64,000 bases of DNA from Cheiracanthium punctorium (taxonomy: Eukaryota > Arthropoda > Arachnida > Araneae > Cheiracanthiidae), in the NCBI GenBank assembly GCA_038373885.1, contig JAWZYV010013150.1, positions 1-64,000 of the forward strand, in the 5' to 3' direction. Position 1 is the stretch's first letter; each line of letters begins with the position of its first letter. This document shows positions 1 to 10,854 of this stretch, one piece after another. Made by a program: the position numbers and the translations under genes. Below the pieces are notes generated by a model. That model worked only from the letters and a program-made list of their open reading frames with translations, ran no database searches and was not told where the DNA came from.

Positions 1-17
1 ATTATAAATGAAGCCGA

Positions 18-95
18 CCCTACTAGCAATTTTGCTCGGTCTACCATCGGCCACGCAGCATGCCGATGACGGCCCGAGCAAAATTGCTAGTAGGG
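18..95. repeat. Perfect 22-bp inverted repeat, hairpin-forming
   Basis: Positions 18-39 (starting CCCTACTAGCAATTTTGC) are the exact reverse complement of 74-95. A second inner stem, CATCGGC at 45-51 with GCCGATG at 62-68, extends the structure to a hairpin of roughly 34-bp arms with a short loop. I cannot tell whether it is the inside of a fold-back element cut by the window edge or a small-RNA-type hairpin. Confidence 0.7.
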
Positions 96-257
96 GAAAG
101 ACCGCAGGATATTCTTAATCAACAGAGGCATGGCACAAAGTATTTTAAAATTACCCCAAACAAAATAAATATCTTCTTTTGTAAAGTGCTTATAATCAGG
201 TGTGCAGAAACGCTGTCTGGATCCTGCACTGCATGCTCATTTTGATTAGCTTTAGTG

Positions 258-969
258 CAGGGATGGGCAAACTACGGCCCGCGGGCCAAATCCGGCCAGC
301 CGGAAGGTTTTATCCGGCCCGCGGAGGGAATTTTAGTTTACCGGTCCGACGGAAATTGAAAGAATATATATATTTATAGATAATATATCCATATTAAGAA
401 TTATGGAGATGGCTTGAAAAAAGTGAATTTTGAGTTCGAACGCAGATTTCAAGATTTCAATGCCATTCAAACAGAATTGGATATTTTTACCATGCCTTTC
501 AACGTAAATTGTGAAGCAGTGAGGTCAGATTTGCAGCTTGAATTAATTGAATTGCAATCTAACAATCATTTCAAGCAGTTGTTTCTAAATATGCCAGAGT
601 TTTACAAATCATTATCGAAAGTAAGTTTCCAAAATTTAATATCTCTCGCACAGAAAATCAGTGCTATGTTTGCTTCATCTCATGTATGTGAAAAAGTGTT
701 TTCAACTATGAACCTCAGAGAGAATTCTTTCAGAAGTAGACTGACAGATGAGCGTTTAGCCTCGTTCCTTAGAATCAGTGCATCTCAATTCGAACCTCAA
801 TATAATGAACGTTTAAAAATGAAATCGCAATTTCATTCATCCCATTAACATATTTAAATTGTAATACTTGTATATTGTTTTTAAAATTTTAGAAAAATTT
901 ATCTTGGCCCGCCAAACTTTTTGTTTTTCGATTTTTGGCCCGCGACCGAAAAAAGTTTGCCCATCCCTG
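258..969 (+). mobile_element. Non-autonomous hAT element with perfect 8-bp TSD
   Basis: The element begins CAGGGATGGGCAAAC and ends with its reverse complement. Both ends continue into GC-rich subterminal sequence (GGCCCGCGGGCC on the left, GGCCCGCG on the right). The 8-bp sequence CTTTAGTG lies directly outside both ends (250-257 and 970-977), which is the hAT target-site signature. At 712 bp it is too short to be autonomous; the interior keeps only the end of a transposase reading frame. Confidence 0.92.
414..848 (+). pseudogene. hAT transposase C-terminal dimerisation region (truncated)
   Basis: An open frame of 144 codons reads as the C-terminal part of a hAT transposase of the GTF2IRD2/ZBED-like type. 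The motif SSHVCEKVFSTMNLRENSFR followed by a LTDERLASFLRIS segment is the conserved dimerisation block in which the S..CE..FS...N.....R.RL....L...L..... pattern is usual. The zinc-finger BED domain and the first catalytic residues are missing, so it cannot act as a transposase alone. It lies wholly inside the hAT element at 258-969, in the same orientation as the element. The first methionine is probably not native, because the frame simply opens after an internal deletion. Family assignment rests on motif recall; truncation is seen directly. Confidence 0.85.
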
Positions 970-977
970 CTTTAGTG

Positions 978-2967
978 TCTCTTGTGCTAACCGACAGATG
1001 AGCTAGATATTTCTGAAACACACTGTATATCGTAGAGCATTTCGCCTTTACGCACGTAGTTGATGAAAGTGAGCAGAACGCCTTCCTCATCAGTCATTAT
1101 ACTAAAAGAACTTCTAAATTTTATTCATGTATCTTTTTACGGATCTTCATAAACCGTAATTCGAGAATAGAAGTATTGAGGATTTGAGCGTTGCTGTAAT
1201 TACATTTGGTTCTCTAGCCATAAACAATGCTTGATTTCTGAAGTGACAGAGCAATGGCAACTCTGACTCGATCACATCATATATGTTTTTTGACTTTATT
1301 ATGGATCTTTATTAATTGCCATTGCTTAACCATTGCAGTTACATTATTATTTATTTTTGTCTCTTTCAGATGTTAAACTTCTCCAAAGTATGAAGTTCTT
1401 CGTCGAACTGTTCAGTCTCTTGAAATAAGTCAACTGGAAAGCAGCATTTTATGTTTCATCCACGAAATTTTTATCCGTTCTCAAATTACATTCTCCATAA
1501 AATTTTAAATCCTGCAGTTTGTCTCTTAGTAGAAATTTTGTAGAGATTCAAACATTTTTCACTTCAATAAAAACCTTTATTCTGATTATCTTATTTCGTT
1601 TTTTCCCACTTTTTTCTTCACCAATCATTTCATAGTTTACACATCCAACCATTGCATTTTAGTAACACCGCATCGTTTCGCTTAATTGTTTTTTGCTTTA
1701 CGCGTACCAATTTCGTTTCGTCTGCTCAGACATATTTCTGTGTTCCTCGAAAAGCAAGTAACAAGCCAAGTCCCGTACAAAGTGGGAATTCTATAAAATA
1801 TTAAACATCAACTGCTATCGTACACTGCAAGACATATCTGCAATTTTACCACACATATTTACTGTGAAATAATACAGAACAAGTGCTGTGCAGCTTTGGG
1901 ATACAGGATTGTGTTCTAAATCCACTAACGAAATGACGAGAAGTCGCGTCACAGTCTAAAAACCTGAACATGCAGACATGCTTCAATTCTCCAAAACCAA
2001 TAATTAAGTTTGGACATCTCTGTTTTAGGCCGATAATTGAAAAATCTGAAAATTTGAGCCATTTCATGTTCCATGTGCCCTTAAATTAAGTAGTAATTAA
2101 GAAATTAAGTGTTTGTTTATAGTTAAATACTCTCTGATATAGTGAAAGTACGTAATCTTTTACAGTATTTATGATATTTAGTAACATTGAAAATCATGCA
2201 CATTGTCTATTTTTATTTTTATGTAACTAAGTGGTGGTTCAAATGAATGGGACATGTTCCATTGATCCCCATTGTCTTTCAAATGTAAAAATTTCATAAG
2301 AATAATATAATAATAATAATATAATAATATTAAGAAGAAGACAAATATGAAACATTTTAAATATTTTATAATCTCAGTAGCTTATAACTACAGTATATAG
2401 ACTTATAGAGTAACATACGGTCATGAAATTAACATGTAAAAGTAAATTAATTATCGTTAAAGTGTAAAAAACACAGTTTTTCTGTACCGTTGCGAGCACT
2501 CTTTAAATGGCCTCTACATGGCCTTTTTCTTACCATTGAATGCTCTCAGTTCGTTTCGGAGTATTTTGTGCCCCCCCCCCCCTCGTCAATTTAGACATGC
2601 GTGGCGCGTTGTTCACCGCTTCTTCATCAGTTAAAATTTCGATTACCTCTGTTTGATAACCACAGTTCCTGTTTCTGTTGTTTACCAGTTTTCGGATATT
2701 TTCAGTCTGTTGCGATAGAAGTAGTTTGGGCCAAACTATGAAGCATATCAGCTGTCCCAAAATACCCTCCTCGTATTAAAAGAAAAGAAAGAGAGAGAGT
2801 CTGTTTTCTTCAAGAAAAGTGACTTTTTATTCGCTACCATAATTAGATTGAGACGATTCATTATACTCTTTATGCTGTCTTTATTACGTTATTCTTTTTT
2901 AGCAACTAATAAATAACTTTATTAGTATGAATATTATGACTAAAATTTTCATATTTCTGTGAATTAT
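978..2967. other. AT-rich sequence without recognisable gene
   Basis: No reading frame here resembles a known protein. Small landmarks are an ATA/ATT-rich microsatellite near 2300-2332 and a run of twelve C at 2571-2582. Confidence 0.6.
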
Positions 2968-3849
2968 CCTTTTCCCGGCGGGGAAATTTTGGACGTGCTG
3001 TTTCAGAAGGACGGGAGCATCTGAAAAATGCTTTCCCCCATTTCAGTGACTCTTAGCTGAAGCTGCTATTTATGCAACAATCATTGATGGATTACTCTTT
3101 CCCGCCCCCGAAGTAAAACGAACTTCTTGAACAAGGGGATTACTTTTATGCGTATATTCTCCTTTTCAGGAACTGGGATGCAACTGAATTGATGGATGGA
3201 TGTTGACATCTCTCCGCGCCGGTCTAGCACAGGTGAACAATTAAAGAGGGGAAAGCATTAGTTGGTCGAAATATGAACAAGGCCCGTCCTTTAAGGTGTT
3301 CTACTGCTTGGTTGAAAATCGATCGCCCTCTTCACAACGTTAAAATGCCAACAGGAGATGAATATGTTTCTGAGAAAGTTTCTTAAAGCGGTAATAACTG
3401 CCCAGAGACAGTATAAATGTTAAGTGCACGGTTCCGATAATAATAAATTAATAAATTAATAATTTAGTCAATAACGCTTTGAAGACGGGCGGTCGATTTT
3501 TCAACCAAGCAGTAGAACACCTTAAAGGACGGGCCTTGTTCATATTTCGACCAACTAATGCTTTCCCCCTCTTTAATTGTTCACCTGTGCTAGACCGGCG
3601 CGGAGAGATGTCAACATCCATCCATCAATTCAGTTGCATCCCAGTTCCTGAAAAGGAGAATATACGCATAAAAGTAATCCCCTTGTTCAAGAAGTTCGTT
3701 TTACTTCGGGGGCGGGAAAGAGTAATCCATCAATGATTGTTGCATAAATAGCAGCTTCAGCTAAGAGTCACTGAAATGGGGGAAAGCATTTTTCAGATGC
3801 TCCCGTCCTTCTGAAACAGCACGTCCAAAATTTCCCCGCCGGGAAAAGG
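2968..3849. mobile_element. 882-bp fold-back element with nearly identical 375-bp arms
   Basis: The left arm (2968-3342) and right arm (3472-3849) are reverse complements. Reading base by base I see one G-run length difference over the outer 350 bp and a few changes near the 129-nt loop. The ends are CCTTTTCCCGGCGGGG and its complement. TTAA follows the right end (3850-3853) and TTAT precedes the left end (2964-2967), suggesting a TTAA target with one change, as in piggyBac-type elements. Neither arm nor loop codes for a recognisable protein. The high arm identity implies recent formation or arm conversion. Confidence 0.88.
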
Positions 3850-4126
3850 TTAAATGAACCCTAAGCTGAATAAAATGTCAATCCGGCGGAATCAGTAAAT
3901 CTCAATCCCGAAATCTCGCGGAACTAAAAAGAGTGCGCAATTGGATTCCCTATACCCTCAATGGGTGAGCCTATGTGAAAAATAAAGACTTATATGGTTT
4001 ATAAAATAACCAATTCAAATATTAACTAAATTTATGTAATCTTAAAAAAATAAGCACGGAAAGGTGGGGGTCAATTCAATGTATATACCTCCTGACATAT
4101 TCAGAGTTATTTAACGCTTTAACGCT

Positions 4127-4213
4127 TTAACGCGCAGTGTTCCCGCTCTGGGATCACCAAACTCTGACGTTTTGACTGTTGCCAGTCACGAAGACTGAAT
4201 TTGATTTCTATGA
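4127..4213 (+). mobile_element. TTAA-type (piggyBac-like) MITE left end, partial copy
   Basis: The run TTTAACGCGCAGTGTTCCC followed by the CAAACTCTGACG and TTGACTGTTGCCAGTCACG blocks matches the first 80 bp of the fuller copies at 34491, 45640 and (minus strand) 63978. The match stops near 4205, where a separate inverted repeat starts. The far end of this copy is not present. TTTAACGC is repeated just upstream (about 4115-4130), so the exact start is uncertain. Confidence 0.75.
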
Positions 4214-4214
4214 A

Positions 4215-4553
4215 AAATATAGTTTAAAAAACGAAAAACATGCTTTAGTGATAAATTGAACTAGCTAAAAAGCGAAAAATAATTCTTAATATAGAAATAA
4301 ATTAATGAACGAAAAATAGTATTATTGTGAAAAAAGCGTGGGGCGCTTTGTGCTATATTTTTGTATCATTTTTGTACTAATCGTACCGATCGAATATTCT
4401 CAAGAACTGATATATGGAGCACCCCACGCTTTTTTCACAATAATACTATTTTTCGTTCATTAATTTATTTCTATATTAAGAATTATTTTACGCTTTTTAG
4501 CTAGTTCAATTTATCACTAAAGCGTGTTTTTTGGTTTTTTAAACTATATTTTT
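4215..4553. repeat. Inverted repeat with about 137-bp arms
   Basis: The left arm (about 4215-4352) runs from ATATAGTTTAAAAAACG to GAAAAAAGCGTGGGGCGC. The right arm (about 4417-4553) is its near reverse complement, starting AGCACCCCACGC. The loop is about 65 nt. Part of the outer right arm is repeated again to about 4615. It directly abuts the TTAA-type left end, so the two may together be one long-armed MITE derivative. Confidence 0.75.
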
Positions 4554-4721
4554 ATTTTTCACTTTTTAGTTCAATTTGCTATAAAATAGCGTGTTTTTTA
4601 GTTTTTTTTTAAACTGTATGTATTTAAAAGTTATTTTTAATTTTCGATATCTCTCATAAGACACTAAGGAACACTAAGTTGAAAAGTACAAACTGTGAGA
4701 TAATTTATTTTCACTGTGCAC

Positions 4722-4859
4722 CAGTGGCGTAGCCAGGATTTTATTTCGGGGTGGGCTGGGTATCAAATTTAAAGCTAAAGTTCAATTGTAAGCTAAGTAA
4801 AGGGTCCCATTTTGGGAGCGGGAGCAGCCCCCTGAGCACCCCCTCTTGCTACGCCCCTG
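4722..4859. mobile_element. 138-bp hAT-type MITE
   Basis: The ends CAGTGGCGTAGC and GCTACGCCCCTG are inverted repeats with one mismatch. The flanking octamers CTGTGCAC (4714-4721) and CTGAGCAC (4860-4867) differ at one base, as expected for an aged 8-bp hAT duplication. The same family occurs at 27557-27725. Confidence 0.85.
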
Positions 4860-5036
4860 CTGAGCACCAAAGTATTAATCAACCTGCAGTTAAATTCTAC
4901 CTTCCTCACTAAAAAGGAAAAATAGGTCTCTAATCATCAAATAAAAGCGTATTAAAAAGAATGGCCTTAACATGTTCTTGTACTCAACTCTTCCATAATG
5001 TGATGGATCACGATATTTTGTAAAAATAAAAATATC

Positions 5037-5107
5037 GCCGTGCCCAGGATTCGAACCTGGGTTATTGCGGCCACAACGCAATGTACTAACCACTATACGA
5101 TCACGGC
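5037..5107 (-). tRNA. tRNA-His (anticodon GTG)
   Basis: On the minus strand the sequence folds as a cloverleaf: acceptor GCCGTGA, D-arm containing TAGTGGTTAG, anticodon stem TTGCG/CGCAA around loop TTGTGGC (anticodon GTG, histidine), and T-arm CCAGG-TTCGAAT-CCTGG. The A-box and B-box promoters are therefore present. Pol III terminator-like T5 runs follow the 3' end within about 20 nt. Compared with eukaryotic tRNA-His as I remember it, two bases are odd: position 66 is G, giving an A7:G66 mismatch at the inner end of the acceptor stem, and the discriminator position is G. It may be a functional gene or a slightly decayed copy. I saw no SINE body attached. Confidence 0.88.
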
Positions 5108-5206
5108 CACAGTAAAAAAGGTTTTCTTAAGATTGTAATCTTTGGAAGTGTTCTACTTTCAATCAGGATAAGAAATGAGGAAATTATTTAATCCTGGCGA
5201 TCCTGA

Positions 5207-5415
5207 TCAGGATAATGAGATAAACTTATAAAATTATTGTATTGTCACCGGTTCTTCATAAATGTACAAAGTTTAAATTAAATCTGACCGTTTAAAGTGT
5301 GCCAAATTTGAGTTCAAAGGAGTCGGTTACAAACATACATACAGGTGAAGCTAATAAATAAAAGCGTGTTAAAATCAGGATAATGGGATAAACTTATCAA
5401 ATTATTGTATTGTCA
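5207..5415 (+). mobile_element. 5'-truncated non-LTR-type insertion with 41-bp target duplication
   Basis: A 41-bp sequence starting TCAGGATAATG occurs at 5207-5247 and again at 5375-5415 with two mismatches. The 127 bp between them (5248-5374) ends with text typical of RTE/SINE 3' tails, ACATACAGGTGAAGCTAATA and AAAGCGTGTTAAAA. This fits target-primed reverse transcription of a severely truncated copy. The tail class is recalled from arthropod repeats; the duplication is seen directly. Confidence 0.78.
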
Positions 5416-5829
5416 TCTCCGTAAAAAATTATGAAAATGGCTAATTTTATGATTTTTTATCCAGTTTCCCCCTCATGATAGAAATGCAAACTCTATTTCC
5501 AAAAATCGTCATCTTTTAACAATATCTGCTAGTTTTTCAAGACAATATTGATAAAATTTAGTTATTCAATAAATTTTTAATTTGATGTTACCAATTCGGA
5601 ACATTCGCGTGTAAATGGTTTTAAAGAAAGATTGGCCTTTTTTGTATCGGAAACTTATTTCATACCGTGTTTGCTAGCTTCATCTATTGGTAAATTTTTG
5701 AACTACAATTTTTTTTCCCTGTGAAATAATTCGATCTTTAGTGTTTATTCGATCTAATAGTGTTTCTGCAAACTGTAATTAATTTTTAATCACTATTAGT
5801 TCTTTATTAAGGAATGTGCAAAGTTTGCA

Positions 5830-6880
5830 AATCTTTGTTTACCATCGCTCTTCCCCTCCTTCACCATCGATATAAGTATGAATAAGAGAATCGAGATTCT
5901 TAGATAACAAATATTCTGATTGAATAAAACGAATTAAAAGCTTTTCAGCTTCATCAACCCATTAACGCCCAGCGATCTATTTTTAGATCGTCGCGAAATT
6001 TGTCATCACACAAATATTTAAGCATCAATTTATTTTCCTAGTCCGAATACTAGTTTAATTTTTCGAATATTAAATCTGATTTCCACAAAATACTAAGCGA
6101 TAACAAGTTTAAATGAGAATCTTAACTTGTCTTATTCATATTTTTAGAAAAAGAATTACGTTTTTCATACAAACACGTATCGGAAATTTATTTATCAATT
6201 CTGGCATCAACTTAAATTTGAGAATGTGCTGAAAAAAGTTAGGCGCTAATGGGTTAAATTCGACAGCTTAAAGTTCGCCTAATTTCCTGTTCTTACCCAG
6301 TTTTCGAGAGCTATTTATAAATTTTAACATCCAAGCTACAAGTCTTATAATTGAACAAAAATATGAGAATTTCACAGCGTGCCAGGACGTTTCCTCCAGT
6401 AAACACATACAATTGAGCAAAATTTTCGACACTCTAAATTAACACCAGAGCTCTCGCAATCAGATTTATCGACAAACCAGTTACCTTTATTTTACCTAAG
6501 CCAATCAGGTCCTTTCCACCAATCTGATTCACAAACTCAAAGACGGTTACAGCCACGCCAAGGCAAATCTGTGCAATTTTTAACGCTGGGAACGTGTCGC
6601 CAAATTCCTGTTGGGAATATCTGCTAAATTTCTCTAACGGGATTTTCCGCAAAACTAGGCTACTCACCTTTTTGTTCTATCCACCATATTGCATCCATAG
6701 AATCGCTCCAGAATATAAACTTTTCAGCGGAAAGATCCAAAGTTAATTGACCAGAGTCAATGATCGGGCTCTTCAAGAACAAGCTGTTAATTACAGCCTC
6801 GGAATTGTTATAATTGACTTAATGGGGTGGTACTCAGCTTTTCGCTCTCCTGAGCACCTCCCTGAGCTACAAGCTCGACA
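5830..6880 (-). pseudogene. BEL/Pao retrotransposon pol relic (RNase H to integrase N-terminus)
   Basis: Read on the minus strand, a degenerate frame carries several BEL/Pao landmarks in order. A segment like HPIKSIITIPRL lies near 6800. FWSDSMDAIWWIEQKGE (near 6675-6712) is the RNase H region, followed by WRHVP and WWKGPDWLR (near 6500-6580). RLVAWMLKFINSSRK (near 6300) sits at the start of the integrase region. DEAEKLLIRFIQSE appears left of 5954. In-frame stops and small indels break it, so it is non-coding today. A TTAA-type MITE (5958-6253) splits it between the last two landmarks. An apparent 77-codon hydrophobic frame at 6434-6667 is just another frame of this relic and starts with GTG inside it. 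No LTRs were found. Confidence 0.85.
5954..6257. mobile_element. TTAA-type MITE inserted in the Pao relic
   Basis: The ends are inverted: CCCATTAACGCCCAGC at 5958 and a right end whose complement begins CCCATTAGCGCCTAAC. They are flanked by TCAA (5954-5957) and TTAA (6254-6257). The 296-bp interior has no coding sequence. Its terminus shares the CCCNTTAACGC style of the other TTAA elements here but it is a different family. Confidence 0.72.
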
Positions 6881-6959
6881 AGGATCTATTAATTTTTCAA
6901 TAACAATTTTTAGTAAAGTAACCTTTTTTTAATTTTTAACAACCAGTCCGTTCACTTCA

Positions 6960-7960
6960 GCTTAATACTAGTTTTCAGCAATCATGGGGCCACGCACAGA
7001 TTAAAAAAAAAAAGCTAAATAGATACAAATTCAAATTTTAACACTGCTACCATTCAACAAAATTCATAATCAGTAAAATATGCTTCATTCTTTAAAAAGG
7101 TGATGCACAAAGTTTCGACCTTTCATCATAAAAAGGCTCAGGGATATGTTTAAACAAAGTTGGTAAGGGGTTATACATTACCAATGATAGCAAAAGTATT
7201 ATAAGCGCATTCAATGATTGTTTTATTTCGTAATTTGTTAAGACCCTTGAATAACGATCATCCGACGTCATTCTTCTCCTTCGAGAGAAAAATGGTTTGT
7301 ATGAACATGTATTTACTTTCACATATCCAGCACATTTAAGATAAAATGATCAAATTTTGTACTGCATCTCATTATTGTATGGGCAGCGGTTTACGAATTG
7401 GGATTTTTTTTTTCTACGGGAGCCATATACAAATTTAAAGCCAGCATTTATTTAATCTCCTGGAAATTTTAATCGATACCATACAACTGTGCAACGTTTT
7501 TCTTTACGTAACTTTGTGATTTATTCTGTCTTTCTCTAATCAGTATTTAAGGAATGAATGCCTAGATTAGTGTTTATTGGACATCCTACATATATGTATA
7601 TATAACATTACAAATCAAAATCCCATGAAAATCCCATATTTCTGGAACTACGCAGTTTAATTCAGTTGGAACAAAGAAATCCGCGTTCAAAAACTGCAAT
7701 TACTATACGGTCCCTTGCAATTCCTTTGTAATGTGGTAGATGGTCCTGGCAGCCAGCCACAAAGGCGTCTTAAAAGTCATAACAAACCTGGAAAAACCAA
7801 TGCCCAGATTTAGCTTTTGGCCAATAATTGCAATGCATTTTGATCACGTGACACGACCTCAAAAGTTGTTAAAAGGGCCTGCAACAGCGCAGGAGCAATC
7901 TTCCGCGTGACGCAACTAACTGCCATGGAAAGATGTACAGAATCACCAAATAAAATGATG
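6960..7960. other. No recognisable gene or element
   Basis: AT-rich sequence with only short chance reading frames. I see no inverted ends or protein motifs. Confidence 0.5.
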
Positions 7961-8510
7961 TAGTTGGACTTCGAATCTTTCTTCCACCCTTGGCCCGACT
8001 ACGAGTACAAGCAGCGGGCAGCCGTTGACGGCTCGAAGGCAGAGTCCCGAGCCGCCTCGCATCTCCTGAACCTGACGATGTTATGACCCTACGCCGCGCC
8101 AACTACGACGTTTCTCGTTTTATTTTATATCCCTTTCGCTCTCAATCCGCCCGTACCGGCTCAAGATGCACGCTCCCAGTTCCGGCCTTACGCCAGGACG
8201 AAGCTTCGTCCCCCCGTGCTTTGCAACATCCATTTAAGAGTGTCAAGTGTGAAAAACCCCTTTCTCGTGTTTGCTATTGTAACCCCCTTCCCCCTTTGGG
8301 TGATCAGCTGCATTTATGAACGGGTGCTTTTGAAATGCCTGGGTGGAGGCACGCTCACTTATTCTTTGCACTCCTGTTTTGTCAGAGATATATCTACACA
8401 GGTACAAAAGAAGCGTGTTTCGTGGGGGAAAGCATACAAAAACATTTCTCGGGCGTTTCCGGGTATTTGGGCAAGCATTCCAAATCAAAGCTTGGGAGCG
8501 AAAGGGATAT
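7960..8510. other. GC- and CpG-rich island in AT-rich surroundings
   Basis: This stretch is conspicuously richer in G+C and CpG than its surroundings (for example around 7985-8110 and 8145-8220). A TATA-like ATATAAAATAAAA lies on the minus strand near 8118-8130. No protein motif was recognised in any frame; the overlapping short frames here look like chance products of base composition. It could be a promoter-proximal CpG cluster, an exon of an unrecognised gene, or foreign repeat sequence. Confidence 0.35.
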
Positions 8511-8512
8511 AC

Positions 8513-8541
8513 ATATGTGTGTGTGTGTGTGTGTGTGTGTG
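8513..8541. repeat. (GT)n microsatellite
   Basis: About thirteen uninterrupted GT units follow ATACATAT. Confidence 0.95.
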
Positions 8542-8559
8542 ATATGGGGGTATCCCCCA

Positions 8560-10240
8560 CTAGCAATCAAGCCTTCATTGAAGACGCAATTGGGAATTAA
8601 GAAATGTTTTTACTGTCGTGGCATAAGTTATACAGTTAAAAAGCAGTCTTGGTTATTTAAAAAGCAAGGGTAGAGCAAAAAGCACAAAGTTCAGCGTGTA
8701 TATGTATTTAAATGGAGATTAGGCGCTGAAGGTTGCGGACAAAGATTCCCTACAATACGTAATAACACGTATCCCACAATGTGCTTATTTATCGTTAGTC
8801 TTTTGCCATCATGTCATCGTACTGATTCGCAATAAAGCTGCGACAAAAAAAAAAAAAAAATGCATTTAGCTTTGTTCAAATACAAAAAAATACGCAAAGA
8901 TAAATTAAAAAAAATGAAAACATAAATGCTAATATTTTTAAAATAATATTGCACTATTTATTATTAGAATTTAAAATATATTGTTATTCAGTGCAGTATT
9001 ACGCACATGAAAAAAAATTTTTCACTTAAACTTTTTTTCAAACTATTTTGAGACAATTCACAGTTTTCTACTAAGTAGATTAATAAGAGATTAAATATAC
9101 TTTTTAAAAAATATATCTCGCATAATACATTTTCACACTTTTCAAGTCTTTTACCTAATTTTCTGTGTGATTATTTAATTAAAATTTATATGAAGAGGTA
9201 TTAAGTGCTTTACTTCCAGTTTTTTCATTTATAAAATCTCGTAAGAGAGATAAGAAATTAAAACTATTTTAATTCTCAGGCTTCTAAATTACTTATATTA
9301 AAGCTCACTCACTGAAAATTAAGATTTTATTAGCGGTTTTAGCTTTAATTGTATAAATTTAAACTTATAAATTTACTCTAAAATTTTTATTTTCGTATGC
9401 ATTAAGTAACTTTCAGGTAGATACTGTCAAGAGGAACAAAATTAGGATAAGATAATGCATATCGGAACATTTATTTTTTTGCAATGAAAATTCAAAATCT
9501 TCACTGACTATTTTCACTTGCATCATTATTTCTAATTTATGACAATGTTTAAAGTAAGTAATTATAATTAAGATTGGAAGGTATCCGTAATTGATAATGG
9601 TGGGGAAATTATAATTTATAGATAAAGTGTTTACTCTGTGAAACCCATTATAAAAATATTACATGTTAAGTAAGAAAGCTTTTTCTGTCAATATTAGCTT
9701 AATGAACATGTTTATATTTGAAATTATGGAAAGTGAACTTTTAGTATAATTTTTGTGTGGCTCTTAACCGCAAGACTTAGCATGAAGTAATTCCTTTTCT
9801 GTGTTATGTTTTTAAAATGTAAGTATACATATGTATGTATTTAAAATACCATACTCATATTTTTGAATAGTAAGAACCAATAGATATTCCGCACCAGTGA
9901 GTAACTAGAAACTGATCATAAATCAACAGACCTTTTCTTTCTATTTACGAGAAATCAATTATTAGTGTTGAAAAGTAGTAATAATTGCGTAGCGTCAGTG
10001 CTAAATGCAACCATCACTGAATATGTCGCTTTTCTATGTTCTTCGTAACAAGGCTTTTCGGTGTTCAAATAAAAATAACGGAAGAGAAGGGGCATATTTC
10101 CTGCAATTTCTGGACGACGGCACAAATAAAACAAGATGCGAAATTTAGTACGTTTATCTCAACAAATCTCTTCCTCTTTCAAGGAACTGATCAAACACCA
10201 ATAATTAGAAGCATCAATTATATTTTTAAGTATGATTAAG
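8560..10240. other. Strongly AT-rich sequence, no gene seen
   Basis: Only A/T runs (for example the A-run at 8845-8860) and short chance frames are present. Confidence 0.55.
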
Positions 10241-10460
10241 AGCATCAGCAACAATAGTAAGAAAACAATAACAACAATGATAATAATAACAGTAAACAGC
10301 AATACAATAGTAATGCTAACAGTAGTAAATATGTTGTTAATAGCAATAATAAAAATAACAACAATAGCAGCATTAAATAAAATATAATAAAAAATAACAA
10401 AAGTAACAGTAGTTTTTATAACTATAGCAAAGGATAAAAAAATAAATAATAATAAACATG
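10241..10460. repeat. Degenerate AAC/AAT-rich trinucleotide tract
   Basis: The tract is a mix of AACAAC, AATAAT, AGCAAT and AGTAAT units. It produces an apparently hydrophobic minus-strand frame (poly I/V/L/F) that is a composition artefact. Confidence 0.75.
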
Positions 10461-10583
10461 CTAGTAATACCAATAACAAAAATATCAGTGACAAGAATGA
10501 AATATACTACAATAACGAAAATGCCGTTCAGAGCTATGCCTCTATTTTCAAAAACACCTCATTCAAAACTAAAAACATACACA

Positions 10584-10854
10584 TACAGTAGAACTCCAAT
10601 TAGATACAGTAGAACTCCAACTCATCATTTAGAATTTGAAACCCAGGATCTGACGAATCACACACCATGCCCTCTTCAGCATGTTTCTTCAGCACCGACT
10701 TCTGAACATACAGGAATTTTCAGAAGAATGTTTCTCAATTCCTCAAGTGACACGCCATCCTCATCTTCTCTTGTCTCTCTTTCCTCTCAATTTTTTCATC
10801 TAAATTCTGAAAGCGATTCGGATAGTCGGAGTTCTTATAATTGAAGTTTTACTG

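Noticed and set aside
4890..5093. 67-codon minus-strand frame containing GRNNPGSNPGHGD
   Set aside because: It is the translation of the tRNA-His gene.
6434..6667. 77-codon hydrophobic frame that looks like a small membrane protein
   Set aside because: It begins at GTG, and another frame of the same strand carries clear BEL/Pao pol motifs, so it is a shadow of a retrotransposon relic.
8216..8673. Several overlapping frames of 78-112 codons
   Set aside because: They overlap on both strands, include the GT microsatellite, and show no protein motif.
10159..10494. 111-codon minus-strand frame of I/V/L/F residues
   Set aside because: It is produced by the AAC/AAT-rich trinucleotide tract.
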